Origin: Phaenicophaeus curvirostris
Taxonomy: Eukaryota; Chordata; Aves; Cuculiformes; Cuculidae
Assembly (NCBI RefSeq): GCF_032191515.1
Contig: NC_091431.1
Span: 35,763,298-35,827,297 of the forward strand
DNA length: 64,000 nt
Direction: 5' to 3'
The notes beneath the pieces are model-generated. The model saw only the letters and a program-made list of their open reading frames with translations. It searched no databases and was not told the DNA's origin. The translations under genes and the position numbers were made by a program. Position 1 is the first letter of the stretch; every line of letters starts with the position of its first letter. Below are positions 1 to 13,944 of this stretch, one piece after another.

Positions 1-3000
1 AAATATATTATTAATTTCCTATTATAGAAAATACATTCTTCTCATCATCTTGTTATAGACTGACTTCCTATTAAATGTTAGGAGAATTATATCTCTTCCT
101 TACTCAGTCTGTCAATGTCTTACGAAATCCTTCAGAGGAAGATGTATTGGAACAAATTCATATTATGAAACAGAGAAAATACAGCCATTAATAAGTTGCA
201 GCTTGCTTTTTTTACTATCACTGGAATTAGGAGTGACCCCTTAGTGAAATCAACATCTAAGTAAATAAGCCAAATTAATTATTTTTACAGAAAATGCTTT
301 GCATTTCCAGTATTGTTTCTGTTTTCCCTGACTAAACTCCAGGCAAGGAGTAATGCTTTGCAGCTCCAACTCTACAAAATTCCCTCCCCAGCACAACGCA
401 TGCCTCAGTCGCAGATACAAGCCAACTCCCACACAGGAGATTTTCTACATCCTGAGATTTTTCTGTTCTCTCTCCATCTTAGTTACTTGTGGAGGTAACT
501 ACTAACAGCTCTAACAAGTCTTGCCATGTGCATCAATTTTCATTTCCATCTCTGGATTGTGATAATTTTTATTTGCAAAATAATGCAGATATTATAATGC
601 TTATCTAGAAGTTTCATAGGTTGGATTGATACAGTAAATTCAACAGGTGAAAATAAATATGCTTGCCAAAAACAGAGGGATGGGGAAAAAAACCAGATAC
701 CTGAAATGTTTGGTGTTTTTTTTTCCTTTACCTTTAGTTCCTTCCACTAAAAGGTATTTTTCCTCTATTAGGCATTACAAAGACCCTGCAATTGTTATAT
801 GAAAGTAAAAGAGAGGAATATAAGGACAAAACTCTGATGAGACGAAAAATGTCATTCATTCACAGTTCAGGTCTAATTATTGTGGGTTGTGTTAACAGGA
901 GAACAGGTGCAGTTCAGCAATAGAACCGCAGCTGATTTTACTTAGCTCAAAATTTCCATAGCTCTAATTTTTGAAAGGATACATGCCAAAAAACCACAGC
1001 ACTTCACCACATTATTCACTTCAAGGGGCACAGGAGATTTCTTCAGACCCAGCACACCTTTTATTTTTGAAAAGGAAGTATTAGGCTCAGGAAGTTCACC
1101 CTTTATGTGAAATTCAGACAGCATCTTCAAATTATTAAAAAAGTCTGCCTATTCCTGATGTGAGGTGTGTTTTTTTATGGTTTCCTCAGGATAGTATGAT
1201 GCGTCTAAGTGAGAAATCTAGAAGGAAGACAAAAAACGAAGGCTTGTTAGTGAACTGAGTTCTCTGAAGTAAAAATAATTTCTCTTCCTTCAGTTTCCCT
1301 GGTTCTCTGGCATGTTTATGTTCTGTAATTTTTGTCACAAGACTTCAAGTAAATCAGTAGAGGTTTGCCTTTCTTGTCAAGCTGTTTGTGTAAAATAAAC
1401 CACACACTGGCTGCAAGGTTCTCCCCTCCTCAAGACATAAACATTTCAAGCATACACATGCAAACGTGCACACACACACACACAGAGAAGACAGCATCAT
1501 GCTTATTAAACAAAGCTAAATTCCTCAGCAGTGTGATTGTCAGACACTCAGCCAAACTCATCTTTTTTTCCTTTGCCTTTGCCTCCTCCTCCCCTCCCTC
1601 CCCCTCCCCCCACCCCCGCGTTATTCATAGAGACCACAGGTGAACCAGGAGAAAATTATTACACTGTGATGACTGCTGAAATGATAGAAAGTAAAGAAGA
1701 TAGATTATCATGGTGCTGACATGATTTGTATGGATTTCCAGAATTAAGCTGTTCACTTAAAGTGACCATCTTCTTTGCACCCACGATATTGCAGTTGCCC
1801 TAGTAATAACCTTCATCTACACTTGTGAGCCAAGTGAGCAGAGCACGTTTCCCATTACCTGTCAAGCGAGTATGTAGAGTTCTTCTGGCCTCGAAGTAAT
1901 AGCAGGGCTGCTGGTGAACAGAGTAATAAACACCTACTGAGAGGGATGTAGCATGAAAAGATCTCATCACCCGCCATTAGCACACTGATGAATAATGCAG
2001 CATTTTCAGTGGCAGATGTCAGGGGTGGGAGGAAGAATCACTTCTGTAAATGCTCTGGTGAGCACTTCAGCACAAAGTGAGAGGTGATAGCAACAGATGC
2101 ATGTGACAAAATTACACTTGCTATTGTATCTTAAATGAAATGGGAACATTTACTTCACAGATAGCTGGCAGGCTATCTTTCTCTCTCTCCCCATCCACAC
2201 TGCACCCCCGTCTTTTTTTTCCATCACAGTCAAAGGATGCCGCAAACTAGGAAACTAGTTCATATACTCCTAAGCATTTACGGCTCCTGACTTAACCATT
2301 GTGTTGCTTGGCTGTTCAGCCAGTTAAATGCTCTTTCCTGAAAACCCAAACTTGCAAATTGTTTGAATATACAAGACTTGATAAAATAAAAATATTATTT
2401 CTATAAATTCCCCTACTACAGCATATTTCATTTCTCTCTTTCAAATAATCTACAAGCCACTGATTAAGTGAAGTTGCAATTCCTGGTTTTCATGCAATTA
2501 AACCCCAAAGAGGTTCGGGCAAGAAAAAAAAAAGGCTTGCTAATGTTAAAGTTACCAAGAAATCTCCTATTACTGCCCCATTCCACGCACCCCTTTTGCT
2601 TCTGCAAATGAGGCAAAGAAGTGATATAGCTATAACATGGTTGGTTTCTTGCTGTGATTCTTAAAATATGGCAGTCCTTCTTGTCTAACTCAAATTAAAG
2701 TAGGTAATATTAATTGTAGAGGATTTTTATTCATTTGACAGAAATCACAAACTCAGATCAAGTTCTTGTAAATGATGAAAGGTGTTGTGTGACAGAGGGA
2801 ATATAAGACTTCAGAGCTGCTACAGAGACTGAATTCCCTGAACTTACAAGGAACAGCCCTCAGAGAGAGCCCAGTTGAATTCTGTGTAAGGTTTAAGCCT
2901 GCCTTTCTTGCAAAGAGAGTCCCTTAGAATCCCTTAGTTATGAACGAGGTCCAAGATCTGTCATATCTAACACCTACATATACTGGGAGGTGGGGGAGGA

Positions 3001-3415
3001 GGAGTATGAATTCACAGCCAAAAATATTATTGTGTGATTGAAATATTATTCTTGGCACATGTTATCATCTTGACTGTGGAATCACTGATTCAGATGAATT
3101 AAAGCAACAAGTCCCAAAGCTGAAATGTTTCCTGATTAAGTTTCTCTTCAGATTTCTCTTTCCAGTGGTGTTTTGATCCAAATAGCTATTTTTGTTGAAT
3201 CGATGCCAGTCAGCACAGTAACTGACTAATATCAGAAGTCCTGCCTAACAGATAAATTGATGCCACAAATGGTGGTATTTTAATAGAGAAAAAGACTTGA
3301 GCTCCTGGACATCTGCACTCTGGAGGACGTCAAGGCTGAGTACACAACAATAATGATACATTTGATTACTGCAGGAAGATGAGAAGAGAAAGGAAGAACT
3401 GTTGAAAACAAGAGA
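1..3415. other. Unique AT-rich sequence, no gene seen
   Basis: All open frames here are under about 95 codons and resemble no known protein. The stretch holds a short (CA)8 run at about 1469-1484 and the pyrimidine tract at 1560-1617, listed separately. I see no CpG island, no clear exon and no recognisable transposon. Confidence 0.6.
1560..1617. repeat. Homopyrimidine tract, G-quadruplex-prone on minus strand
   Basis: The stretch is almost pure C/T and becomes C-rich towards its end. C runs lie at 1591-1594, 1596-1598, 1600-1604, 1606-1611 and 1613-1617, separated by single bases. The minus strand therefore carries five G runs of 3-6 with one-base loops, a strong canonical G4 pattern. It is not periodic enough to call a microsatellite. 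Confidence 0.8.
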
Positions 3416-3424
3416 TTGGGAATC

Positions 3425-3532
3425 ACAGACTTATGGAAACACAGAATGATTTCACTTGAAAGGAACCTTAACGATCATCTATTTCCAACCCCACTGCCAC
3501 GAGCAGGGATGACTCAGGTGCAGGACTATGTT
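3425..3532 (-). mobile_element. CR1 3'-end stub (LINE, minus)
   Basis: From about 3440 to 3510 the minus strand matches the CR1 3' untranslated end: the 'ggaaccttaaCGATCATCTA..TTCCAACC' block followed by the 'gccacgagcaggga' block. It is only about 100 bp, a severely 5'-truncated copy, and abuts a second CR1 tail that begins near 3533. Exact ends are approximate. Confidence 0.7.
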
Positions 3533-4512
3533 CATAGAATCAGTGAATGGTTTGAGTTGGAAGGGGCCTTAAAGATAGTCCTAGTTCCAACCACACTGCC
3601 ATAGCCAGGGACACCTCCCACTAGGTCAGGTTGCCCAAGGTCCCATGCAGCCTGGCCTTGAACACTTCCAAGGATGGGGCATCCACAGCTTCCCTGGGTA
3701 ACCTGTTCCAGTGCCTCACCACCCTCATCATGAAGAATTTTTTCCTACTGTCTAGTTTAAATCTTCCCCTCTTCAGACAGAAGCCATCCCCCCCATCCTA
3801 TCACTACTTGCCCTTGTAAAAAGTCCCTCCCTAGCTTTCTTGTAGGCCCCCTTCAGGTACTGGAAGGTCATTATAAGGTCTTCTCAAGGCCTTCTCAACT
3901 CCAGGCTGAACGACCCCAAGTCTCTCAGCCTGCTCTCACAGCAGAGGTGCTCCGTCTGATTATCTTTGTAGCCTTCCTCTGGACCCATTCCAATACTTCC
4001 ATATTGTTTGTATGTTGAGGATAACAGAACTGGACACTATATTCCAAGTGGAGTCTCATGAGACCAGAGTAGAGAGGCAGAATCATCCCCCCTTGACTTT
4101 CTGGTCACACTTCTTTTGATACAGCCCAGGATACAGCTGGCCTACTTGAACTGTGAGCATGCATTGATGACTCATGTCAAGCTTCACATCCATCAGCACC
4201 CTCAAGTCCTTCTCTGCAGAGCTGCACTCAATCACATCATCCGCTGAAATCGGGGATTGCCCCGACCCAGGTGTAGGACCCTGCACGTGGCCCTGTTGAA
4301 CCTCATAAGATTCACACAGGCCCACTTCTCCGGATTCTCCAGGTCCCTCTGGATGACATGCCTTCCTTCTAGTGTGGCGACTGCACCACTCAGCTTGGTG
4401 TCCTCTGCAAACTTGCTGAGGGTGCACTCGATCTTACTGTCTATATCATTGATGAAGATATTAAACAGCACTGGTCCGAGTACATACCCCTGACAGGCAC
4501 CACTTGTCATGG
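3533..4512 (-). mobile_element. CR1 LINE, 5'-truncated (3' part of ORF2 plus 3' UTR), minus
   Basis: The minus-strand element has its tail (tcatagaatca on plus) at 3533 and runs about 1 kb into the reverse-transcriptase region. The frame at 4232-4549 shows RT motif B (TSGACQGYVLGP, LFNIFINDI) and then motif C as FAED in place of FADD, so a catalytic Asp is replaced by Glu. Downstream frames carry the CR1 C-terminal region, broken by shifts. The 5' break lies near 4512, where similarity to the other CR1 copies stops. The tail type (GGTTTGAGTTGGAAGGGGCC) matches the copy at 31 kb and differs from the 22-kb copy, so it belongs to a different, probably older subfamily. It is non-functional. Confidence 0.9.
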
Positions 4513-7500
4513 AATGCTTAAGAGCCTTTCTGTAACAAGCTAGCCACAAGATGGCATAAATGTTGTTGGCTCAGAAGGGTCCTGTTCATATTCATGTGCA
4601 CTGCACAAGCCACAAAGTAAATGTTAAGTCAGACAGCCTTGTTGTTCCCCTTCTGCAAGTCATGTACACATTTAGATTTTCACAGTTATCTGACTATAAA
4701 AGGCTACTGGAGGATAATGGAACGGTATTAAAGAGCTTTTAAGGGGTTGAAAAAATTCCTCCATCATTAAACAGGATTCTGGAAAATATATTTCAGGGTA
4801 TGATCTCTCTTCTGGTCACCTTATGGTTGCAGTTGTTGTCGCCCAAATTCCCTTTGCATTGCCTGCTCATACACATTTCAAAGACCAGCACTCTTCTGTT
4901 AGCCAGGGCTGAGTCAGAAATAGAGAGTGAGACTTAGAGAAGGATGCATTGCTTCAGCAAGAACTGTGTGATGAGAAATACAATGGGTTTGGGAGAAATC
5001 AGTATAGCTGCAACAAAATGAAAAAAGGAGATGAATGAACTATATAGCAGAGGAAGGAAAATAAAAAGCTAGGTAAGAAGACCGTTTCTGATTTCCTTTA
5101 AATGATAAAGCATTAGAAGTTATTAGAAGCAGAGTAGGCAGAGCATGTACCCCAGAAGAAAAAGAGAATACTGTTTAAGTATTTAAGGGGCTCTCCAGCC
5201 CCTTCACTAGCTTTGTCGCTCTTCTCAATATATAATCAACATGTAGCAGGGATAATCAGTACAAGGAAAATACTCATAATAATCTCATACACACTCAGTT
5301 CTTATTAGAACAGGGTTAATTTGAAGCATGATTTGAACACAGGGCAGAATTGAGAGAAAGAGTGACATCATTATCAGTAAATCTGACACACTGGTGCTGT
5401 GCCTCCTAACAGAAAATTTCAAAGGCTGTGTGTAAATAAGGCCAGTCCTCTATGTAAGAGTCCCGAATAAACCGGGAAAAAGATTATTACCTTGTCCATG
5501 TCACCACCCAGCTTATTCCTCTGGACCGCACTTCTACAGAATCATTTGTGCCAAACCCAAGATATAAATGCATTTTGGTTTGTTTGCCAGAAGTAGTGCA
5601 GCAAACAATATTCTTGTAAATACTGTGGGTGGAATGGGAATGTTGTTGAAGCAGAGTGAAAAGATATACCTCTTCTAGATACTGGCTCAACTTTCCTGGA
5701 GATATTCCTTGGATAAACCATGATTTTGCATTTAAAATGTAAAGTGAAAAAGAAATAGTATAAAGTGGAAAACAAATGCTGCCATAGAAAGAAAAAGTAG
5801 TGGCTTCATATGGTCTCTTTTTCCACAGGACAAGAGGTTGAGGTTCTTTAAAACTTCAGTTCTAACTGTTTTGCAAAGTATATACCTGCACGGAAACCTG
5901 CTGTATTATATTTCTTTTTTACTTATAACTTCATAGCTTTCTAGGAAGGAAATATAACTTACCTACCTTTTTAAACTTGTAAATCTTCATTTTTGAACTT
6001 ACAGTTTGATATACTTATCAACAGGTAATGTTCCCAGATGTTGTATAAATATAATTTTAATCCAGAATTCAATCCTGGAAATACATTAAGAGCTAAAAAT
6101 TTTGATAAAAAGCAACATTTGCCATGTGTTTTGTGCCCTAGTATTATTCCCGCAGATGTGTAAGGCTAAAAGGGGCCACCTATTACTGTAGAGATGTAGC
6201 TAAAAAAATCTCTCAAGCTGCCTGTAATAATCTCCATTATGTATAATGACCATTTTGATAATAGTCTTTAGAAGAGGTAATGGCCCTGCTGAATGGTTAT
6301 TACCTGTCTGTTCACACTGGAAGCAAGATGCAGAAGCCAAAGGGGACAGTGAAATGGTCCTTGCAGTGCAGTCTGAAGGAATAAGAAATATTTAACAGAA
6401 TGCAAGAAACAGACAAGCAAGCACCTTTGATTGTAAAATTGTCTGCAGTGGTGCAGTGAGCCATTGCGAACTTTGAGAAATAACAAAGATATAAAATACT
6501 AATCAGTAACAATAGGAAAACTATCACTATGAAAGTTATTTTAATTTTAAGTGTCACAAAGTCTGTTAGAAAATGAAATATATCTAAATGTTATAGTTTG
6601 GTGTGTTATTGGATGTTAAATGTTTTTATACTCTAACCCTATACCATGCCATAAGAGCAATATCACATTACCCCAGAGGCACCTCTGCACAAACTAAAGG
6701 TCAAAAATGTTTACATCTTCCACAAAATCACTGCAGAAGTATCCCTATATACAAAAATATAGGGTTATAAAAACAGCAAGTAAATCATTGAAGAGCTGTA
6801 AGACTCAGACTGGCCTGTAATACAGACAGAATTGTCTTGTAAACTAAGGCTGAGCATAGAAAATCCTCTGTCACAAAACCATCAAGACCTCAGCAACTTA
6901 GGTCACCTCTGCCCAGGCTAAATGACCAGCCACAGAAGTTAACTCAATTCTGATCCATGAAAAATTATAGCTTTTTTCAAGCAGAGACTGTCTTTAAATC
7001 CTGCACCATGGTTAGTAAGATAGCTGTGACCTGTGGGATTTATTGTAGATTAAAACTGCATGCAATGAATAATTCCTGAATTATGGAGATGTCAAATTAT
7101 GAATTATCTTATTCTGGCCTTATGCTTAGAAGTTTATTGGGAAATTATTCCCCTCAATAAAATTGGATTAAAGACATGCTGTCACCAGGCATTTCAAAGC
7201 ACCCATCACCTTTATGAATGCCTCATCTTCATTGTCATAAAACTCTGTTAATACTTGCATAATGTCAATAATAATTAACTCTATTAATAGTAATTTATTT
7301 GATGAAGTTTAGCCAATCAGTGATCTCATGTTCAGATTTAAGGCAACAGTAGATCCAGTAGGAATGTAATTGTCTGAAAACATCCCCAGTGAAACTGAGA
7401 GCAAAACTGGAGTAAAAGAGACTATCTAGAATAGCACCAATAACATAGACCCTCCCATTTATCAGGAAAAAATATGACTAGGAAAGAGCACATACATTCT

Positions 7501-10500
7501 GATTTACAACAGGAAAATTAAACAATCTCATGATGCCAGTTTCACCTAAATTGAACACTATACATCCCAGCAGAGCTCTGACATTCTGAGTTGTGCACAT
7601 GGGTGTGAACTTGCAGTAACTTTTTGAAAATCAGTGGGATAGTGGCTTTATACGAGGTTACTGGAGACAAGGATATGGCACGGTTTACCGGCACCTGAGA
7701 TCACATTTGGATGCCAAAACTAAATCTCAGACAGAAGATATCCATCAAGGCTTTTTGATACAAGTATAGAAGACAGATAAAGCAAACAACCAAAGACACA
7801 TGTAAATCAGCAGAAACCATGATTCTACTATCCCGATCCTGGCTGACAACTCATTTGCCACTGTGAAACCTAGCAGTGGGGCACCGGACCAATTTCTCTT
7901 TGATTATGTAACACTGAAGTTCAGGAATCCATTCTGAAAAGCTTGAAAGGATTGAGCTACTTACTGGGTCCGTTGCTCACAGCCACCCTCCGGCAAGAGG
8001 ATTTACCCACTTCTCTGAACAATCCAACAACCTAAAAGCCTTCCTTCAATTAAAGTAATACACAATGGAACAGCTACTTACAAAATGCAAGGTACTGAGT
8101 TAATACTGATTATCACAGAATGAGTCTATCTAGATATCTGGTTACATCAATGGTAATCTTCTCTGTTGTGTATCTCTGTGCTACAGGCTAGTTCAACATA
8201 TGTGTCCTGTTTCTATTGCATAGCTCCTTCAGGTAAGAAGTACTCCCAAAGCTGCCTTGTAAAATTAGGAAAACACTTCAGTCAAGATCATCCCTCCTGA
8301 AGGCTTAGGAAGGAAAACCAGGGGAAAACTGCAGAGGGTAATGCTTAAAAAGTGCAATCATTTTGCATTTGGAGCGTGACCTTTGTCCATGGGTAAGACA
8401 AAAGAAGCTCAGGAAAGCTAAAGAATAAGCCATTTGAGATGAGATTTCTTTTCCTTATTATATCATTCTCTAGGGGTCTTTTAAGAATAAAAAGTGTCAC
8501 CATGAGAGTTTCCCTAAAAAGACTTAGAGGAAATTCTCAGAAATACTCCAAGGACCCTGAATTCAAACTGGAAGTATGCCCCTGGGCGCCAACATGGGTG
8601 AGAATTCATGAAGACTGGAATTCTGGTCCCAATAGCTCTTGCCAGTGTCAACAGGGAACCTGCAACAGTGTGGGGCTATTGGTGAAGTCATCACACAGGA
8701 ACTGTGAAGTAGAAGCTGACCTACAAGCTAAAGTATTTTATTGATCACTACTGGCTCCTCTAGATGAGTTTTCCAGGACAGCAGTGCTGTAGAGCTTCTC
8801 TGACTTGCATAGAGCAAAATGGATTTGCCCAACGCCAAAGGAACATACAATCAGATGCTGGGAAGGAAAGGCGGTAAAAAAGCAGTTGCAATATATGCAG
8901 ACTTCTTTCTCTATGGGCAATAAAATTTCAGTCGTGTTTCTCAGATGAGCAGAATATGATTTACCAGTTACTGCAGTGAGTTGCTTTTACAAACCCTGTA
9001 GGTGTTCCATCAACAAGAAACAAATAAGCTTCTCTTTACAGCATTCAAATAATTAAAAAAAGATTAAAAAGAACACTCGCTAGCATTAGAAACAGGCAAC
9101 ATCTATCCAAAATAATGAATATACACCCTTGAAGCACTGCTTCCAAATACTACAAGGTATTTTTCTGTTGTTCACAGGAACAGTAGTTCAATGGAACTGT
9201 ATGAAATATTTTTCAAAGTCCCAGCTATCATTGCTTTTCCTGTTTACAGACATCAGAATGTCTGAAGAAAATCAGACAATAGTACACTTAAAAGTCGGGT
9301 TAATTTTGGACTTTTGTATGAAATGAAAGAGATTAATATAAACCCCAAAAAGGGCCTGCAGGTCTGATCTGCTTAGAAAGTAAATGTTCTGTGACAGCAT
9401 CTATCTATATTTCGCACCACATCAATTACATTACTTCAGATTAGCAAGTAATAATTATAACATTATTTAATGTTATAAATAACACATTAATAACAGTAAT
9501 AGTAATTATAGAATTGAATCCATATACTAATAGTAAATTACTGCCTCTTTCTCCTGTTCTTTTCCCAAACTAAATTAAAAGCATCCTGAATTAAGGAAAG
9601 AACTGCTATAAGGTAAAAAGTGTGAAAGTAAAGTACACAGAGCTACTCTGTGCACAAAACCTTTCCTGATGGTTGTTGTTTCTTGGTTTTCTTCAGTTGA
9701 CTGGAGATGAGACAATCAAAAAGAATAAAATACTTACGAGAGAGATACAAATTGTTGGTGTATGTTGGGGGGAGTGTGTACATGTGTGCACCTGTGTGTA
9801 ACAACTAAAGCTCCATTCCAGTCAGGTCAGGAGAACCTGAATTTCAGCCTGAACTTTGGGTATCAGATGATCATCATATTGATTCCTACTGCTACTTTTC
9901 TTTCCATGGTAAAGCAAATGACGCATCTGCAACCTAGCTGAAATTAGCCCTATCCTGATGTACCTCTCTAAATGTTACCCCATTATCTCCCACTTGCCTT
10001 GATAGCTAATACAGTTCCTACAGCTGCTATATCATATTAAGACAGAGCGATGAAAACAAATGCCATTTTCTTGATGGCTTATGCAGAACTGTTGTAATTT
10101 GAATCAAGTCTCTCTAGCCTCTTTCTTTCTTACTCTCCTATTTTTCTGCCCCTCATACTGAATATATTTGGGCCTTGGCAAGCTGCCATTCTAACTGCAC
10201 ATTAGAAATGGTAGAGTTTTCCTCTATCTGATTCTCTAAAATGAGTTCACCAAAAGGTGCAGACCCAGCACATTTGTGGATTTTCCTATAAATTACTTTA
10301 ACACTGTGTCCAATCATATATATAATTTCAGATTTTCAATTTCAACTCACTGCTGTGTCAGCACAGACTCCACTGATACGTCTAACGTATTTAGCTTAAA
10401 ATGAAATGGATGGCATTTCATTACCAGGAAGATAATATTTTTGAATATGTTTGCTGCATGGCAGGTTCCGTCATTATTCTGCCATTTTATGTTCGGACTG

Positions 10501-13500
10501 TGTAATAGCTTCTTAATGCTTTGATGTATTTTATTTATATATGTAATATTTTTCTAATATCATGGGGAGGTTTAACTCGTTGGACACATTATAAAATCTT
10601 AATTGAATGCTTTAAAATACTAGTTGGGGGGGAAGGCTAATATTTTGTTTGAAATTTAATAGAAAGTAGTCAAAACACTGAAAAACTCATCTCATTCTCA
10701 CTCTTTCTCATCACTCCTCGGCTCTCTCTGACATTCAAAACACTTTGAAATGAAAGAAAAGGGGAAAGAAAATCCCACAGTCCCCTGAGACGCCCAGACT
10801 GTCAGCATGAAGGTAAGTAACACAGGAAATCTTGAATGTGCCCAGCTGTGAATGACAGAAGCCCTCTTATTGAAGGAAGTTTCTGACAGGCCTGAAATCC
10901 TTAATACCTAGTTTCTCAGTCCTTTGACCAAAGTCATGGAATTTTAAAACTACTGAAGTCATTTAGGTGGGGTTTTATTTATGGGTTTGTTTTTTTTTTT
11001 TCTCTCCAGGAAATACTATTTACGTACATTAGTGAATAGTTAAGTATTAAGGAGCATTTGTTGATATTAGTGGCAAATGCTAACATGAGCTGTGGTAACT
11101 GCTCTTTGCACTGGACTAGTCCTGTTGTTATGCTCTGTACACAACTGAATAAGAAAGTTCTTTGCTTAAATATGATATTTGGTGATGTTAACTATGGCCT
11201 TCTAGATCCAATTTTTAAATTATCATGCTCTTTTTGCCTTTTCCTTTTAACAAAGCCATAGGCAGTATAGAAAGTAGCCACTCATTTTTCCAACAGTTTG
11301 TTCACAGAAGAGATCCGTTCCCCAGATGATCAATTTCATATTGCAGAAAGCGTAATTTTCCCTATGATATTTCAACTGCACCCTTCAGAAAGGAGAAAAT
11401 GCATTGCTATCCTTCTTACAGCAGGGGCAAGGCACAGTTATAGCCAACCTTCTCAAGTAGGGCTGCTTGAAATTAAGTACTTGAATTCTTATGATTTCAC
11501 GTTTTTCAGAGGTACCAAGCATCTTTTAAAACTCTTGAAGCTCAAGATTCCTTGAAAGATTCCTGAAAATCAGCTTACTTCTTTAGGTGTCTAAGTATGG
11601 GACTAAGAACTTGTCTTTATATTTTGTGGCCAAAAGTCCTAGCCACCAAGATTATTTAGGCATTTATTTTGTGTTGAAACATGAAAGCGAGATTTGATTT
11701 TGGCCATGAGGTGTTAAGTAGCTGATATCAAGAAACAGCATTTTATTTTATCTATTTTACTGATTGCTCAGACAGGCAGAACACCAAGTTTATTTTAAGA
11801 GAAAGTGACATTTTTTTATATGGACTAACTGATTTTAAATGACTAACAGAAATTCTTAAGATGAGGGGTGAGAGGAAGGAAAGAATAAATAATGCATAAT
11901 TAATAATTCCCAGGAAGAAAAGGGTAAAAATTGTAATAACACATTTTTTGTTGGTCTACTGAGAATATGTACTGAAAAATGAGAATATCAAAGGAGCTGT
12001 ATGCTTGCTTAGCAAAAGATATTGGAAAATAAAACACATTCAAGATAAGTCTTTTTTATTTATTGTTGGATTTTAATTTCTTGTTCTAAGTTTTCCCTGT
12101 GTGACAGACCATGGCAATAATTCATGTCTAAAACATAGTAGATAGCTTTATAACAGCTCTTTCTCATATCTTTCCAGACAGCTGGATTATAAAGGTAACA
12201 AGTGCAACCCTCTTTCTCCACCATTCACAACCTGATATCCTCTTCTACCTGTTTTATGCAGAGCATTTCTCCATCATGCAGTACAACCTTTTAAACTACA
12301 TTTTTCAGGGAATTTTTCTGTGTGCATGTTTCTGAGTATGTACTAACAAATAGACTCGGGGAAGTTATTGTAAAGACATCAATTTCCCATATTATTCACC
12401 TGTACACATTTTCCAAGTATTATTCTGGGAATGTCCTGCTGCTGGGGTTCTTGCAGTTGCATTCTGACTGAAGACCACACAATGTGGTTGCAATGCCAAC
12501 ATTAATGCCAAAACATTACAGCAAAAGTCTCTGGGTTTTTAGTTTAATATACATAAATGTGGACCAAGTCAGAGCCTCTCAACAATTAGCATCTGCAAGG
12601 AGACAACTGCCTGATGCTAAATTCAGGCTGAACTCTCCTTAGTATTTGGAATGTACCCCTAATTTTTTTGAAATATAAGGTTTTGCCTTCAAAACAGCCT
12701 AACGGAGTAGCTGAATCTTCATACCTCTGTGGGCTTTTTTACTGCCTGGTGCAAATATTCATAAAGAGCTCAAACAGTGACATCTTAGATCTGTACCTCA
12801 GTTTCTTCACTGCAAGCTAATGGTAAAAATGCCTACTCACTGGAATTGTGAGTCACACAGACTCAAAGGTTAATTATTTTGGTACGCTTCAAGTCAATAA
12901 ACCTCACAGTACAACCAACTCTGAACATAAGGCAGTGCCTCATTGAAGTAAACCAGACTGAAATTGAAAGTATTCAACAACACATATCTTAGTTTAGAAG
13001 ATGTTTAGAGCTGCTCTCAATTAGAAGCTGTTCTCCTTTAATAGATGTACCATTACACTGAAAGCCTACAGGAAATCTAATTAAACTTAATAGAAGCTGC
13101 ACTCCATTTAAAGTTGCAGAGAAAAATAATTAAATATTGCAGAAACTTTGGGCCTAAAATGAAGACACATGGCAAATGTATATCAATCCACAGATCTCAG
13201 CGTCTTTCCCAAGTCATCTTAACCGTTCTGTAGAGCGTTGTCTCATGTACATGTACCACATATTAACACTGGAAGAAATGCAATGTATCCTAGGAAACCA
13301 TTGTAAAAATTCTGCAAGTTCTGTCATTCTTTAAATTGGAACATCATATAAAAGCAAAATATTAAGTTGGCTCATCAAAAAACAAAATGCTGATCCAGCA
13401 ATAAAACACTGCCGTCCTTAATTGTTCTTTTTATTATGTTGAGCATATGGTTTGCCCCACATTCTGACAGGGATTTGGCAGGAATTACAGCCTTCAATAC

Positions 13501-13860
13501 TTTGAATGCTCTGGGTTTGTGTCCATCTATCAAAACGAGGATGCTTACCTGATCTGGGTTTCTGTATCTTAGGGTGGAGCCTTCCTTAACAGCTGAGGTG
13601 ATATGGGAATGTGCAGAAACATCTGACCTCATACTGATTTAAGAGCATGTTTTTTTAAGACAATTTTCTTACAAACAGCACAAAGTAATTACTATGTATG
13701 TTAGTAAGGACTCTGATAGAGTGTCATACACTCTTCATTTGAATTTCAGGACAGAACTGAGATAACTTAGTGAGAAACACTCACAGGGCAATAGACTGAT
13801 CTGCCAAAATATCATTTCCAGGCATTGAGTTCCTGAACATATCATGAGACATTATGACTG
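4513..13860. other. Unique AT-rich sequence, no gene seen
   Basis: This is about 9.3 kb without a recognisable gene or transposon. The longest open frames (for example 101 codons at 8439-8744) have no recognisable domain. A perfect short inverted repeat lies at 9455-9478 and a consensus splice-donor-like site at 10809-10817. Both are described separately. Confidence 0.6.
9455..9478. repeat. Perfect 11-bp inverted repeat with TT centre
   Basis: TTATAACATTA is followed by TT and then its exact reverse complement. The flanks are TAAT-rich. In AT-rich DNA this can arise by chance or be a short cruciform-prone site. No function is claimed. Confidence 0.85.
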
Positions 13861-13862
13861 TG

Positions 13863-13944
13863 TGGAATGGAATGGAATGGAATGGAATGGAATGGAATGG
13901 AATGGAATGGAATGGAATGGAATGGAATGGAATGGAATGGAAAG
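13863..13944. repeat. (TGGAA)n pentanucleotide microsatellite
   Basis: About 15 to 16 near-perfect TGGAA units run from 13863, then degrade to AAAGG/AAGGG just before a minus-strand CR1 tail. Seen from the CR1 strand this is an ATTCC array starting right at the element's 3' end, which suggests the array grew from the CR1 3' tail. The unit equals the GGAAT unit of human satellites II/III, but there is no other evidence of satellite DNA. Confidence 0.95.

Noticed and set aside
8439..8744. A 101-codon plus-strand frame with several cysteines
   Set aside because: No domain, splice context or signal peptide is convincing. It is treated as chance.
13375..13632. An 85-codon minus-strand frame with fairly normal amino acid composition
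   Set aside because: I recognise no family, and there is no exon or processed-pseudogene evidence such as a poly(A) tail.
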